Origin: Bisporella sp. PMI_857
Lineage: Eukaryota > Ascomycota > Leotiomycetes > Helotiales > Helotiaceae
Length of the DNA: 64,000 nucleotides
NCBI GenBank assembly: GCA_021307315.1
Contig: JAJSPD010000012.1
Location: 372,001 to 436,000 of the forward strand
Direction of reading: 5' to 3'
How positions within the stretch are numbered: the first letter of the stretch is position 1; each line of letters begins with the position of its first letter. A program made the translations under genes and the position numbers. Positions 11,336 to 22,937 of the stretch are shown here, in pieces. The notes beneath the pieces were generated by a model. It worked only from the letters and a program-made list of their open reading frames with translations, was not told the DNA's origin and ran no database searches.

Positions 11336-13910
11336 CTGGCTCGGCACACCGGGAAATAGAAGCACAAAATGCATCTTTACATTCACAAATTGGACTATAG
11401 GATCGTAACATTGAGATTTCCCACATGGTAATACCTCTTGACTTGTGAAATTATCGATCTTCCCCCTTCTCTGTAAGAGCACGGACGTTAAGCATGGCGC
11501 ACGTGTTTTGCCGCCACAAATTAGGTTGGGCTTTTTTTCTTGAGGCGTTTTTCGAAGGGCAGTCAGGTCGATTGCTTAAGAAAGTTCCCAAATCCTGCAA
11601 GGAACATGCCGTATCAGCTTGGCATTCGAACGTTTTGGGGGACCCCCCCCCCCAAAAGGAAACTCGTCACTTCCTTCCGTGCGGCGTTATCCTAACTTTA
11701 ATGAACGACTCGTGCTGGAAGCCAAAATCGCGCTGACGGCTAACGTAAAATGGGAAAAAGGGGAACGCTCAGGCTTAGGGCGGTCTTTCTCTAGCCTGCA
11801 CGCGATTCCGCGTCCGCAGGCGAGGGTTGTCCTGTCATGTCATGTAGTTTTATCGTTCTACTGTACTGTACTTACCTGCCGCGGCGGGATAATTGAGAGA
11901 AAGAGAGGGCTTGCGGGGGGTTTCTTCATGCAGAGACTGAGTAAGGGACCCGCGTCAATTCAGAGCGACCACTGACTGACCCGCAGGGAACAGTGCATAT
12001 GCTTGATGCCATTCATATTAAGGGACAGCATTCGAAGTTTTTATTTTATTTTAATTTTTGCATAATTTCAATGGTTTCAGTGATTTATATGAAATAATCT
12101 CAATGCTAACCCCCCCCCACAAAGAAAAGAGAACACAACACAACTTTCTTCAACGTATTTTTCATCCCACTTTACCGTATGGGACGGAACTCTCGCCACT
12201 TTGAAAGCTTATCCGGGGAGGAAAAAAGGGGCCTAAGACAGGACTTACACTAGAGCACAGTACAGTACTTGATCATTGCACCCTTACTGTTGTAGTTGTT
12301 GTACCTTGGCCCTTTTGGTCCCAGCATCCCTCGCTCCCCCTTCAATTCTAAGTAAAAGGGGGCCCAGACTCCAATTAAGGCTTCTGCCGGCCCTATTTCG
12401 CATACGGACACATCAAAGCCAATAGTGATTTGATGTCTCCATTGGTCGCAAACATCGATCAATCCAGCCAATTCTAGAGGAGAAAGAGGAATGCTTGAAA
12501 ACAGGTTTATGCCATGGCATTTGTTTATTTTATTTTATTTTCCCCAATTAAAGTACCTTGAAAAGCCCCTCCCAATGAAACGAATTGGCTAGGCGCTGTT
12601 ATGATAATTATTGATAAATCTTGATAAATCTTGGTGTTATTCAAACCAGCTCCTCGTCAGATGAGTATCATGATGAATCACAAGGTGATGCGGATTAATT
12701 CCTCCCTCTCTATCTCTTTCTCCTTGCATAACAATAGCCATTGCCCTGCCATTCTCAAAAGCTAATCACATCATTTCAACCAACCCCCTAAAAAAATCAC
12801 CTACCGTCATACCATCATCATCATCATTATCATCATCATTGTCCGTGAATATCAATCAAATTACCGGATATTTCCACACAACGAGCTCCCGCTTGTCATT
12901 GCCTCCTTCCGCCCTCGAATGAGCCCATTTGAAGTCGTGTCTGTGCCCAGGAAATAAAAAATTTAAAAAAAGAGGTCCACGCCAGCGAGGAGAGGCCGGT
13001 CCGTGGAGGCGAGCGACCACATTCACATTCAAATTCATAGGGTAGGGGGGTTGGAAAAAGCCAATAACCTTCATCCGGCCCGCCACCTCGAAGATCATAA
13101 ACGCCATCACCATCGTTTTGATCTGAATTATTCACAACGGGGGTTCCTTGAAAATAAAATCAGGGAAAAAGGACCCTTTTTCATCTTCCGCAACAATAGC
13201 ATATTATAATCAATCTCATACCGTCAAACCTATTTAAGCTAAAACCCATTTCTCTCCCCCGCTCTCCTTTGCAGACGCCACTATTCAGGAGAAGCGAGAT
13301 AAGATTTGGCTAGGGTCCGTTAGAGCCTGAGCGCCGAGATTGCATTGCATCAACTTGAGTTGATCTCGAACCTCGTCCTTTAACCTCACTCAACCTTTCA
13401 TCTAGGTCCTGAGGCTCCCTCTCTCTCTTCCCTTTGTCTCTGTTGTTCGCTCGTCAATCCTTCCTTCGAACGACAAAACCGGGGCAACAGCCAAAGAATC
13501 CCCAATTCCACCGCATCAATATTCAGGACTTTGTTGTTCCTGTACGGGAATTGATCGGATTGTTCCTTCTTGGGAGACAGCCACGGGAAGCTAACTGAGG
13601 AGGAACATCGTCGGATTAGTGCAGCCAGCACCTGGACCACCAAAGGAAGAAGGGAGAAATCGCGATTGATAGAAGGGGAAAAAAGGAGAAGAACCTATTC
13701 GATTTGCTCTTATCTTCCATCAATTCGGAGAATTGAATTTAATTGTTGTCGCACCGGCCAAGACATATTCGCTCCTTCCACTTCCGAGGCATCATCCGTC
13801 GAATCAGTCTGCATTCTGCCGCTGCTGCTGCTCCCAACCTTGTAGCAGCTGGACCAACCTACCATTCTCTCAAATAAGAGATTCTGCAGTAACAGATATC
13901 CTCCATCATC
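11336..13910. other. long intergenic/leader region
   Basis: About 2.6 kb without a recognised gene. It holds an 11-C run near 11643-11653, another C run near 12111, AT-rich TTTTATTTTATTT stretches and an ATC microsatellite. The last 700 nt are CT- and purine-rich by turns and probably form the promoter and long 5' leader of the membrane protein starting at 13911. Confidence 0.5.
12813..12840 (+). repeat. (ATC)n microsatellite
   Basis: Nearly perfect CAT/ATC triplets, interrupted once by ATT, in non-coding DNA. Confidence 0.9.
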
Positions 13911-14495
13911 ATGGGCTCGTTTGATGAGAAGCATGACGGCTCTCACAATGGTCTGACCATCACCCGTCCCACTGCTTCGCGCCAACCTTCCCATTTGAGT
14001 CAATCAGTCAGAATACCCTCAACCATCCACGATGTTGACTCCACCCATACCCTCACCCCATCCCAGAGTCTGCACGACGAGAAACTGACGACCGCTTCCG
14101 TCTTCGACAAGGAATTGGGACGCTCTGAGTCAAAAGAGAACATCAACAATGCCACCTCATTTGAAACCGACGTTGAAGCCTGCCTCACTCCACAAAAGAC
14201 GAAGGCAAGTGCAATGACAGGACTGCTGAATAATAAGAGCGACCCCAAAGACTGTTCCGTATGGCCAGGACAAGCCGCCCTGAAGCGGAAGAAGAAGATG
14301 ATGAGAAAGGAGCGAGGCAAGCATATGCTGTGCGGTTGGATGGCTGGCATGCCCAAGCGTAACCAGATCATTATCAAGATCTTTTTCGCTCTGCTGGTGA
14401 TTGGAGCTGCCGTTGGCATTGGCGTTGGTATTTCCAAGGCGGTGGGCGGAGGCGTATGGAAAAACAAATCGAACTCTAATGCTGCCTTGACCTGA
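13911..14495 (+). CDS. small Ser/Thr-rich single-pass membrane protein
   Basis: A 194-residue protein from one exon. The N-terminal ~110 residues are Ser/Thr/His-rich and probably disordered. Then come a basic stretch (LKRKKKMMRKERGKH) and GWMAGMPKRNQ, and one membrane segment at about residues 160-180 (IIIKIFFALLVIGAAVGIGV followed by GISKAVGGG). No signal peptide is present, so the topology is tail-anchor-like with a short outside end. I do not recognise a named family, although proteins of this layout are common in filamentous ascomycetes. The ATG context (CATCATGG) is good. A clear intron lies 17 nt after the stop codon. Confidence 0.7.
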   Translation: MGSFDEKHDGSHNGLTITRPTASRQPSHLSQSVRIPSTIHDVDSTHTLTPSQSLHDEKLTTASVFDKELGRSESKENINNATSFETDVEACLTPQKTKASAMTGLLNNKSDPKDCSVWPGQAALKRKKKMMRKERGKHMLCGWMAGMPKRNQIIIKIFFALLVIGAAVGIGVGISKAVGGGVWKNKSNSNAALT

Positions 14496-14512
14496 AGCTG
14501 ACCACGAAAATG

Positions 14513-14566
14513 GTACGTTCGGCTGCTATCCTCGATGTTACGCGATCCTTGCTAATGATTTTGCAG
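14513..14566 (+). other. probable 3' UTR intron
   Basis: GTACGT donor, GCTAATG branch-like site and TTTTGCAG acceptor define a 54-nt intron that begins 17 nt after the TGA of the preceding gene. No alternative join brings it into the coding frame. Confidence 0.6.
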
Positions 14567-16158
14567 CCTTCATCGTCATCCGCGCCATTTCTATCGACAA
14601 TGTTCTGCAATCCGACGACATATGAATCGTGCATATCCAATCATCACATATCATCTTAACGGCCGCGCGCATTCGCTTTCTCCTTCTGCCAGCTGGCAGC
14701 AAGTTATCAGATATATGAACAGATCATCGAGTGACGTTCCGGCGTATCTCTCTTCTTCGGACACAGTCATGTTGGCAACGTTTGCTCCTTTGATATCTTA
14801 TTCCCCAAGCGTGCTGTGGGATGTAGTAGCTTTTGACAATCTCGCTTTTGCTATGGGTGGTAAAACGGATACACTATTTGTGAATAGAGAGTCTTGTAAG
14901 GTGTAGAAAAGCAGTATACACGATGATGATAGAAATGGAAATAACTCAGACGTATAATTAAGAGATTTCCCACCTTTCTTCAGTTCCCCACCTACCTGTG
15001 CGCTTTTCATTCGACACCAACTTCATGCTCTCCGACATAGGCAGTAGTCGCTATGCCAGAGCAAGGAAAAGTTTGAATCCACGTGCCATCTGCTTCCAAA
15101 CCTGCTCTTTCTCTTCCAAGCAGCTCAAAATATATCCATTCCATCCATCACTCACCTCGCACTCCCACAAAAGGCTGAAAAGGAAAAAGAAAGAAAGAGA
15201 TAAGACGAACAAAAGCTATACCTCCCGGGTAAACCGCAAGCTTATAAAACAAAGCTACCCAATCCCCCACCTGTGCTACATGCGCGGATTACAAATGCAA
15301 CCACGAAGCTGGTGTTGTTCTCCGATCATTCCGGGATAACCGCTGGGGGGCCTTGCCTGTTGATCTTTTCTATTTTTATGCGTGTGTTATGCACGGGTTT
15401 ATGCACGGGCTTGGCGAGGCTTTATGCAGCGGCTCGGCGGGTATGTTTTGGGCTTGCGAGCCCCTATGGGGGTTTTGTGGTTATTGAGATGATTGATTGA
15501 GGGCCGGGAGGGTAGTTAGATTTTTGGCCTCGTTTAAACGTTGATGTAATTGGCAAATGTTTTTTTGGTTTTTCTAGACAAAGCGTTCAAGCAAAAAAGA
15601 ACGTTCTGATCTTGCATTTCGTCATAAGGAACGAATGATCCACGCAGAGGTTTTCTAGAACTGCCCCGTCGCGATGTTCCTTAAGAACGGCTCTCCCTCT
15701 AGGCTACCTCTTCATCTACTTCATCTATACTAATTTGAGAGCTGGCCATAATGCATAATTCCTAACCAATCGCCGATCCCCTTTGACCCGTCTCAGCTGC
15801 TCCATGGCCCTACCAAAACCTCCCTAGAGTATCTCCATAAGCGCCAAATAATGTCTCTTCCTAGACTCAAGCATCTTCCTCACCCGGTGGTGTAATAGAA
15901 GAATAGAAGTATCCATGCTTTTGCTAGCACCCAAACATCAAAGAGCAGGCTCATGTCGTCTTTCCACAGAATCCATGCCATGAACAACACTCTCCATATG
16001 GACTGCCTCAACAACTTCTATTCACATCTTTGCCACACCTTGGGTCGCCCACCGCATCGGGCTTGCCCCCGTTATCTGTGGTTAATGAGCCTCCACCTTG
16101 CATCGAAGGACTATTACCGCCTTGGTCCAGGTCCGCCTCTAGCATGCGAATACACCGC
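14567..16158. other. intergenic, nothing recognised
   Basis: 1.6 kb with purine-rich and GC-rich patches; open frames here do not resemble proteins. A short direct repeat (GTTTATGCACGGG-like) lies near 15388-15410. Confidence 0.5.
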
Positions 16159-17036
16159 TTATACGGAGTAGGTCGGCTGACAGTTGTCAGGAAGAACGCA
16201 GTGCTCTAGTGTATTACCACAGAAGCCCCATTTCGTGCAACATGGACCATATTTCGATCACATGCAATGTTGCTTTTTCTTCCCATCACATTGTCCATCG
16301 CTACTTATTAGATATTTCTTTGTTGGTTCCTTAGATTCAGCCGTAATTTCCTGCTGTGAGTCATGTGACCCTATAGAGTTGTCCGAGAGTGGCCGGTCAA
16401 TTTCAACATTATTTCCAGCTATAGTTCGATAGCAGTGTCCATAGGTCGGCTGGCAGCCTTTAGAAACATCACAGTGCTCTAGCTTACTCCCGCAAAAGCC
16501 TAATCTCGAACAACAATATTCAAATTTAGACCATAAGCATTGTTGCTCTTTCTGTCCACCACACAGGCCATCGATACTGATAGGGTAATCCTTCTTCGTA
16601 GCTTCAAGATCATCCGCAAGTTCAGAATAATGTGGTTCATGGATAAGAATTTCAGCCACCAGAGCTTTCCTTTGCTCTTCACTTTTGTGGCTAAGTGAAA
16701 GCTTCACCTGCCTAGCTATTTCATCACTATAGATCTTCTTAGTGAGGGCTTTTAGGAGAAGAGTGTTCTCTTCGGAGGTAGATGCAAGTGGCCGTTGTCT
16801 ATTACGGAAACATGCATTTGGTGAGGAAAATTCATCAACGCAGGATATGCCACAGAAATGATGAGTTTCTCCGCAATGACTACCATTGCAGCACTCACCT
16901 GAGCCATCTGGCCAACCTCTACAAATTCCGTGGTCTGTGCCACATTCACTATGCACATTCCGTATCTAGGGTCACAACCCTGTCTGGGCATACATTCGGC
17001 ATATGCGCCAAAGCTTCCACCTCGACACTCACCATT
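16159..17036 (-). pseudogene. broken CBM18 chitin-binding tail of the FAD oxidase
   Basis: Reading on past the TAA (17037-17039) in the preceding exon's frame completes the first CBM18 module (NGECRGGSFGAYAEC, then RYGMC). The frame then shifts by one base near 16948-16956, where a second module begins (ECGTDHGICRG, ECCNGSHCGE, HHFCG). After a charged linker a third module appears (GLCGGQKEQQCLWSKF, CCSRLGFCG), then a fourth (GQCDGKKKQHC) interrupted by TGA at 16258-16260 exactly where module three has Trp, and it ends at TAA 16159-16161. So at least four Cys-rich hevein-like domains were once fused to the oxidase. Two stops and one frameshift make the tail unreadable as it stands. Assembly error is possible but would have to occur three times. 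Confidence 0.75.
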
Positions 17037-19723
17037 TTAACAACATGGACCAAACGCTTCCAGACTATTACATGTGGTATCGCCATGTTCTGGTCCACAC
17101 TTGCTAAGTCCTTTTTGAGTTCGTTCAGCACGCAGCTAGATCGATTTGAAATTAGCAATAGTTCCCACTCTTTAACTTTGAATGCTCCTATTATAATCTG
17201 AAATGAACGATAACGATTTTCAAATTCAGAAACTTATGCTCAACATACCTCAAGCTTGGGGGTGAATTTCGAACCATCTATGGCTGGAAGGGACGCAATA
17301 TTTCCAATCTAAAGGCGTAAGAATCAGCATTGCTCACATAACAGGGAGGTTATGCAAACCGTCTGTGGATTCCAAAAGACAGAATAAGGATCGGCTTTTT
17401 GCTTGATAGATAACAGCCTATTGTATGTATCAGGACCATATCCACGGATCGCAACTTCGGTTGCAGAAAGACTGGGGTCTGCGCAGTTAAGGTAGATGCC
17501 AAACTCCTCTGGCCTATTATCCATTATAGTATTGGTGAGGTCATCAATGAAAGTAATAATTGATTCTGAGAACGGCGGCTCATGATTGAACGTGTTTGCG
17601 TTGTTCTAAACTGGTTAGCAAATCTTGGCTCAATGATAATCTCGTCCTCCCACCCAAAAAATCTCAAGTCCCAGAAAGAGAAAGATCTTTGATATACCTG
17701 AATGACCCATAATGAATCGCGGTGCGAAAAGGCTGTTGAATCTTTAACCACTGCGTTGATTTGACTACCCCTTCCACCGTACATATCAATAATCGTATTC
17801 CATGGTGATGGTGAGGCCGTGCCATTCTTTATGACGAATGTCCAGAATTCTATCCAGCAGTTAGCAACAAGATGTGAGGAAGGGTGGATAAATATGACGT
17901 TTCGGGGTCAACGAAACGCCTTAAATTGAGGCTAACATACTCCTCCATTGCTCATGCGACAATGGTTTGGTTTCCTGGGTAACAATTGACTTGCTATAGA
18001 AAGTGTCGAAGTAGTCGTAACCATACAAGGGCAAGCTCATTGGAACACCATCTGCTAAGCGAGTCAAGCCTACCATCTCTGCATCAGAATAAATGACCAT
18101 AGCAGACTATACATCAGGGCCACATACTTTCAATCCACCCTCTTGAGATCACATTGAGCGAAGCGGGATGAGGGAATCCTTTAAACAGGTTTGGGAAGAT
18201 TTCACGTTCAAAGTTGGTTGCATTGCACTCAATGCACCATCCTCTGAGTGTGAAAGATCCCCTCTGATTGGTATAGACGCTGAATGATATATTTGCATTG
18301 ATGAGTGTAGTGTCGTAAACTGTTTTCTGAAGCTTAACAAATGCATCTGCAGTTAGTGATGCATTCTTGAGAGCCTGTACCATGGCTGTTAGAATAGTCT
18401 TGAATTCATGGAGAAGACTTACGTCTGGAATCTTGGCTGTGAAGGTCACAACAGACTAATCGAAAGCTTAGTTAGTAAGATATTACCTCTTGTTAGAAGA
18501 CCGTGATGCGTTCCAAATATGAGGCCTCCGGCCACAACTACATACCGATGGTGCTGGTCTTGTTTGCAAATAAAATGACGTTACAACGCCAAAACTATCG
18601 GCAGCGCCTCTCATTGCAAAATAGATATCCGGATAATGGGTAAGGTTAGCATGCACGTATGAGCCATTAGCTAGAACCTTTAACGAATTAGCACCATGAT
18701 ACCTCAAAGCCTTGGTGTGGGCTTGAAGTGAGAAGCATCCTAAGTGCCCTAATAGCAAGACAGATGGCTTTTAGAGGGCTAGTGCTCCCTTGACCAGAAT
18801 TGACAGACATTTGGAAGTAAGGTGCTTACAAGGTCGAGACCAACGATACTGTCAAGCGCTAGGCCCCAGAGGCGTCCTGCATAACCGTAGCCGCCATGTG
18901 TGAAATGCCCTCCCGCTCCAACACCAGGACAGACTAGATTTGACTTCTCAGCATTGTCCCAAATATGACGGAACATTAAGGCAAAACGAGGTATTTTCCT
19001 TTGCAATTTTACATGATTTTTGGGGCACGGACGATAGTTGAGACACCACTATTATGATATATCATTATATACTTACCGCCATGGGGTAAAGCTCTCTTTC
19101 CTTGATCATATAACTCAAGATCCAAGTTGCCTAAGCGTACGCCTGCGCCGACCTTCGCGATGTGGTCTTCTAAATTCCAAGTCAGCAATGCATTATGCAA
19201 ATCATTTCTATGTGTTAGATTTACCATTAAGATTAATAGTGTTAAAATTCTGCATATTGACAATCAAGCTCCCATCCTGACCACCATTCGAGAAGCTGGC
19301 ATACGAATGGCCGCCGGATTTTGCTTGAATCTGCGTCAAAGTCAACATCTATAAAACGAGAGCTCTTTACTCCAGATATTTGGCCTTTGGTCTCTCAGCA
19401 CAGATATGAGAGACTATAGCGCATACCTTGAGCCCAGCAGCTGCAGCACAAGTGACAGAGCGGCTAACTTGTTGCGGCGTAAACGGGAGGGTGACAATGG
19501 CTGGCTCCCATGTGATGCGACGGTTATACGGCGTAGTAAGGACGGTCCAGTTATTATGGTCGCTGATACCGAAACTGGAGGTTCGCGTTTGGTAGGGTAC
19601 ATGATGGGCTTTCAGGCACTTTTCGGCTTGGATGAAGGAGATTGAGTCATGGGAAGAGGCGAATGATGTCTGGATAGAGAAGAGAACGGTTGTGAAAATG
19701 ATTGATTGTAGCATGTTGATCAT
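17037..19723 (-). CDS. secreted FAD-dependent oligosaccharide-oxidase-type protein (VAO/BBE family)
   Basis: Predicted extracellular flavoenzyme. Eleven exons on the minus strand (19427-19723, 19225-19330, 19077-19169, 18830-18933, 18546-18677, 18128-18455, 17941-18078, 17698-17849, 17360-17605, 17249-17308, 17037-17135) join in frame to 584 residues. It opens with a signal peptide (MINMLQSIIFTTVLFSIQTS). The FAD PCMH domain has the KSGGHSYASF histidine and the HGVCPGVGAGG cysteine, the pair that carries bicovalent FAD in glucooligosaccharide-oxidase relatives. The BBE end YNRLLSIKQKADPYSVFWNP is intact. The last exon enters a CBM18 module (CGPEHGDTTCNSLEAFGPCC) and stops at TAA inside it, so the enzyme core is whole but the chitin-binding tail is cut. 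A sugar substrate is inferred from family only. Whether the truncated protein is functional is unknown. Confidence 0.8.
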
Positions 19724-20496
19724 TGATGCTGAGTTCTATCCCTGATGTACCTTGATAATGATGTTTGTTAGTATCCGAAGTGCTGATAGGAATGAATGCT
19801 GAAGACCATAAGCAGCAAGATTAGGGTAGCCTTGGAAGCGGAAAGAACGATCTAATCATCCCGAGCTATTGGTGCCATGAAATACTATTCCGAAATACCG
19901 AGTTCAGAGTCAGAGGTGTGATCTGTCCATGTTCAAGAATTGTGAGAATAATCGACGTTATGGATATTGTAGATAGCCGAGCGTCTGCAGGTGAGACATG
20001 AACACTGGATAGACACGTGACTATAAGCACATGATGGGACGACATAATAAAATTATGTATATAGAATTATTTCTATCCTAAAAGCCCTTCTAGAATGTAG
20101 AATTTCAGTCATTTGAACTGAAGTCCCATGTTGCACGGTTTCAACTTTTGGTAGCTTGATCTAATCACTCTCGCTTAATGCCCCCTTACTTAATATCTAC
20201 CAGATCACATAAATCTATGCACAATACAAAATAGAACAATTGGCTATGAAGTTAAATTATATACGTATAGGTGAGTCTACTGGCTTGATTTTTGTTTTTC
20301 TAAGTTATCGTTTCTCAACTATATCATCATGAACTTCATAGGAATCCGTGTCTCGGGTTCGGGTGCCTCTGGCCGCTTCTCTGTCATTGACTGGCGAAGT
20401 TCCACAAGGACAATCATTGATTTCGTATACGTAAGGTTCTATCCAAGGCTGAAATTGTAGTCTGGTATCTATGGACTGAGATTTTATATCCCTCTC
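19724..20496. other. intergenic between oxidase and Ser-rich protein
   Basis: AT-rich 0.8 kb; expected to hold the promoter of the FAD oxidase. No further gene seen. Confidence 0.5.
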
Positions 20497-21885
20497 TTAC
20501 CACAGCCGAAATTGCTCGTCCTTTGAGCTATTCTCACCAAGAACCGAATGCCGACTATGTCTCCTTGGAGCCGGATGCAGAATATGACCGTCCTTGACTG
20601 GAGATTTCCTTGTCATCTTAATATGGGTGGAGCTAAATTTCATTTGGTCTCCTCCAGGCGGCTTGAGGCCATTGGGCTCCTCCTCGCTAGTCTTTCCTGA
20701 GCAACAGGAGTCAGAATCTTTATCGAATTCTCTCGTGGGATGCTTGAACTCATTTTCACAGTTCCTGCATAGACCAGAGGTAGTTGATGTTCCCATCTTC
20801 TTGCATAGCCGACATTTGTCCAAGGTTGTCATATCCCACGGAGTTGTCCCTTTGCTGCCTTTCTGCTTCTCACCGCCGGTGTATACTTTCACGCTATCGC
20901 CTTCTCCCACGCTTTCGCCCGCACAGAAAAAGGACTCAGATGAGCCCGGCGAATTTGGAGATTCATGGCGTGAATGGAATGAGAAGCTGTGGTAATTAAG
21001 ATACTCGAACGGCTCTTTGAACTTGGTCGCCCTAGCTCTTGTTGTCAGCTCTAATTCCCTTCTCTTGTCGTCAAGCACTTCTGTGCCGCTGGTTATATAG
21101 TTAGCATAGTCTGAAATTCTGTGAGAATGTGAGCTCTGATGGGTATTTCGCGATGCTCTAGCCAATGTTAGATCAGGAGAGCTATGTGATAGCCAGTCGC
21201 TCGAAAATCTTGTCGACCTGTGAGGAGCTGGTCGTTGTGTATAGTTTGAACCTGACGTCGGGGGTATTGCTTTCTCCATCCTTCCATTCGTGATTAACTG
21301 TCTGCACTTGTGGATGGCGTCCGCGCTGTGAACTTGGGCCTTAGTTTCGGTCTCTGGTTCGCTGGAACTTGAGCCAAGGAAAAGATCCCGCAGTTTTGAA
21401 AGGTTAGGCTTCCGTCTTAGTGATCGGGATTGCCGAGGGTCCTTTGGTTCATATAACGACACGTTTTGACGCGCCATTTTACTGAAGCACTGTGCATAGG
21501 GTGATGATGGCCTGCTAGTTGGTATGGTATTCATCCTTTTCACACTGAATTCTATTGGCGGCGTCGGTTCTTGTACTTTCGTTGGGGAATTAGTTCCTGA
21601 GATTGGTTTCTTCTCTTGGCTTGGAAAAGTTGCACTCTTTGGGAACTGTGTGAAAAAGGCTCCATCTTGTTGCTGAAGCAGATCTGGCTTTGTGATCACC
21701 CCCACATTGGGGCTGTAATGACTAGTGGAAGGATTTCGTTCTGAAAGACCACGTATTCTGGCAGAAAAATAATCTTTCATTCTCTTAGTCACCTTCGGCG
21801 GCCGTGATGTAGGAGGCGACTTCATCACAGCTGGATCTTGTAGGCTTCCCCTACTCTCCTCATATGTGATGTGGTCGATTTTCAT
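20497..21885 (-). CDS. Ser-rich protein with C-terminal CxxC pair
   Basis: A 462-residue intronless protein. Most of it is Ser/Pro/Arg-rich and probably disordered. Recognisable spots are MKDYFSARIRGLSERNPS near residue 40 and, around residues 355-380, CRLCKKMGTSTTSGLCRNCENEF, whose two CxxC knuckles could bind one zinc ion. No membrane segment or signal peptide is visible. The first ATG of the frame is used; the frame ends in FRLW. I do not recognise a named family. Similar Ser-rich proteins with one small zinc knuckle occur in related fungi, which is recall rather than a search. Function unknown. Confidence 0.65.
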   Translation of the reverse strand: MKIDHITYEESRGSLQDPAVMKSPPTSRPPKVTKRMKDYFSARIRGLSERNPSTSHYSPNVGVITKPDLLQQQDGAFFTQFPKSATFPSQEKKPISGTNSPTKVQEPTPPIEFSVKRMNTIPTSRPSSPYAQCFSKMARQNVSLYEPKDPRQSRSLRRKPNLSKLRDLFLGSSSSEPETETKAQVHSADAIHKCRQLITNGRMEKAIPPTSGSNYTQRPAPHRSTRFSSDWLSHSSPDLTLARASRNTHQSSHSHRISDYANYITSGTEVLDDKRRELELTTRARATKFKEPFEYLNYHSFSFHSRHESPNSPGSSESFFCAGESVGEGDSVKVYTGGEKQKGSKGTTPWDMTTLDKCRLCKKMGTSTTSGLCRNCENEFKHPTREFDKDSDSCCSGKTSEEEPNGLKPPGGDQMKFSSTHIKMTRKSPVKDGHILHPAPRRHSRHSVLGENSSKDEQFRLW

Positions 21886-22937
21886 GTTTCTGATATTCTT
21901 GACTGGAGCGCCTTCCGATGTGTATTGCCTTTATATGCAGTCTGTGAGCAATAAGTGTTCACACCTATATTTATTATAGTTTGCTGCGCAATCCTGAGTC
22001 AAAGCTTGCAAACAATGCATGAAAACATGATTACACTTTTGTCTCTCTAAATCACTTTGTTTGGCTCTTAGATAATGAACAGATGATCCTTTGTGCTAAT
22101 CATAGTCTCAGGGGCTGGAAAGAAGTCAAGATTTTTGTCAATGTAAAGGCATAGCTTGACTTCATTGTTCATGATGACTTTGGGACAAAGAACCACCAAA
22201 TGCTTGTCCACGCGAGAAGGCACTAAAATAATAAGGTGCTAAATTTAAGCTTGCCTTTAATGGAGAGGATTGACGTAGTAAGCATGCAAGAAACTTGATG
22301 TCCCGAGTGAACTGATATTGTAACCAGAATATGCCATTTGGTACCAAGCTTATGCATTTATTGGAGGCGTATGATAAGCATTAATCTTAATTCTGATATC
22401 TTGTCTCGTAACAGTTGTATTTCGCTATGTATTAGCTTCAAAGTAAATACAACTCCATATAACCTCTCCGTGAGGCACCCGAATTGGATATGCCACGCCA
22501 TTCCCTTCTTGTGAAACACCTGTATCTATCATTCCTAGGCTTCTTAGGCCAGCCAGCCAAGTACAAGTGTCAAAAAACGAAGCCCAAGTCCATGCACAGG
22601 GTATTCACGGGAGACCATATAAGCGCCGATGCCGTATAAAACATATTCTTGACGATGGCGAAGAGCGCCAGACCAGCCTTGGAAACGCCTTTCATCCAAC
22701 CAAAACTCAAGGTTCACAACACATACACAGAAAGTAAAAGAAAGTCGAATCTAATCAATAACGCACGAAGTGGCCATCTTAGTGCTATCAAAAAGGACGG
22801 GCAAGTAGAACGCCGAGAATGCCATGTATGCATTTGCAGTGCCTTGCTGGGATCCGGTCCAGCTACTTCCGACCGCGAGAAGTCGAATACTTTTCTGGAG
22901 TAGGCATAAATTCGTAAGACATAAAATGTAAAAAAGG
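21886..22937. other. intergenic, nothing recognised
   Basis: About 1 kb of AT-rich DNA between the Ser-rich gene and the 3' end of ATG1. Short frames on both strands look random. Confidence 0.5.

Noticed and set aside
18386..18422. Possible 37-nt intron (GTAAGT...CTAACAG) in the FAD oxidase
   Set aside because: Its length is not a multiple of three and removing it breaks the frame; reading through gives a normal family sequence (IPDVSLLHEFKT).
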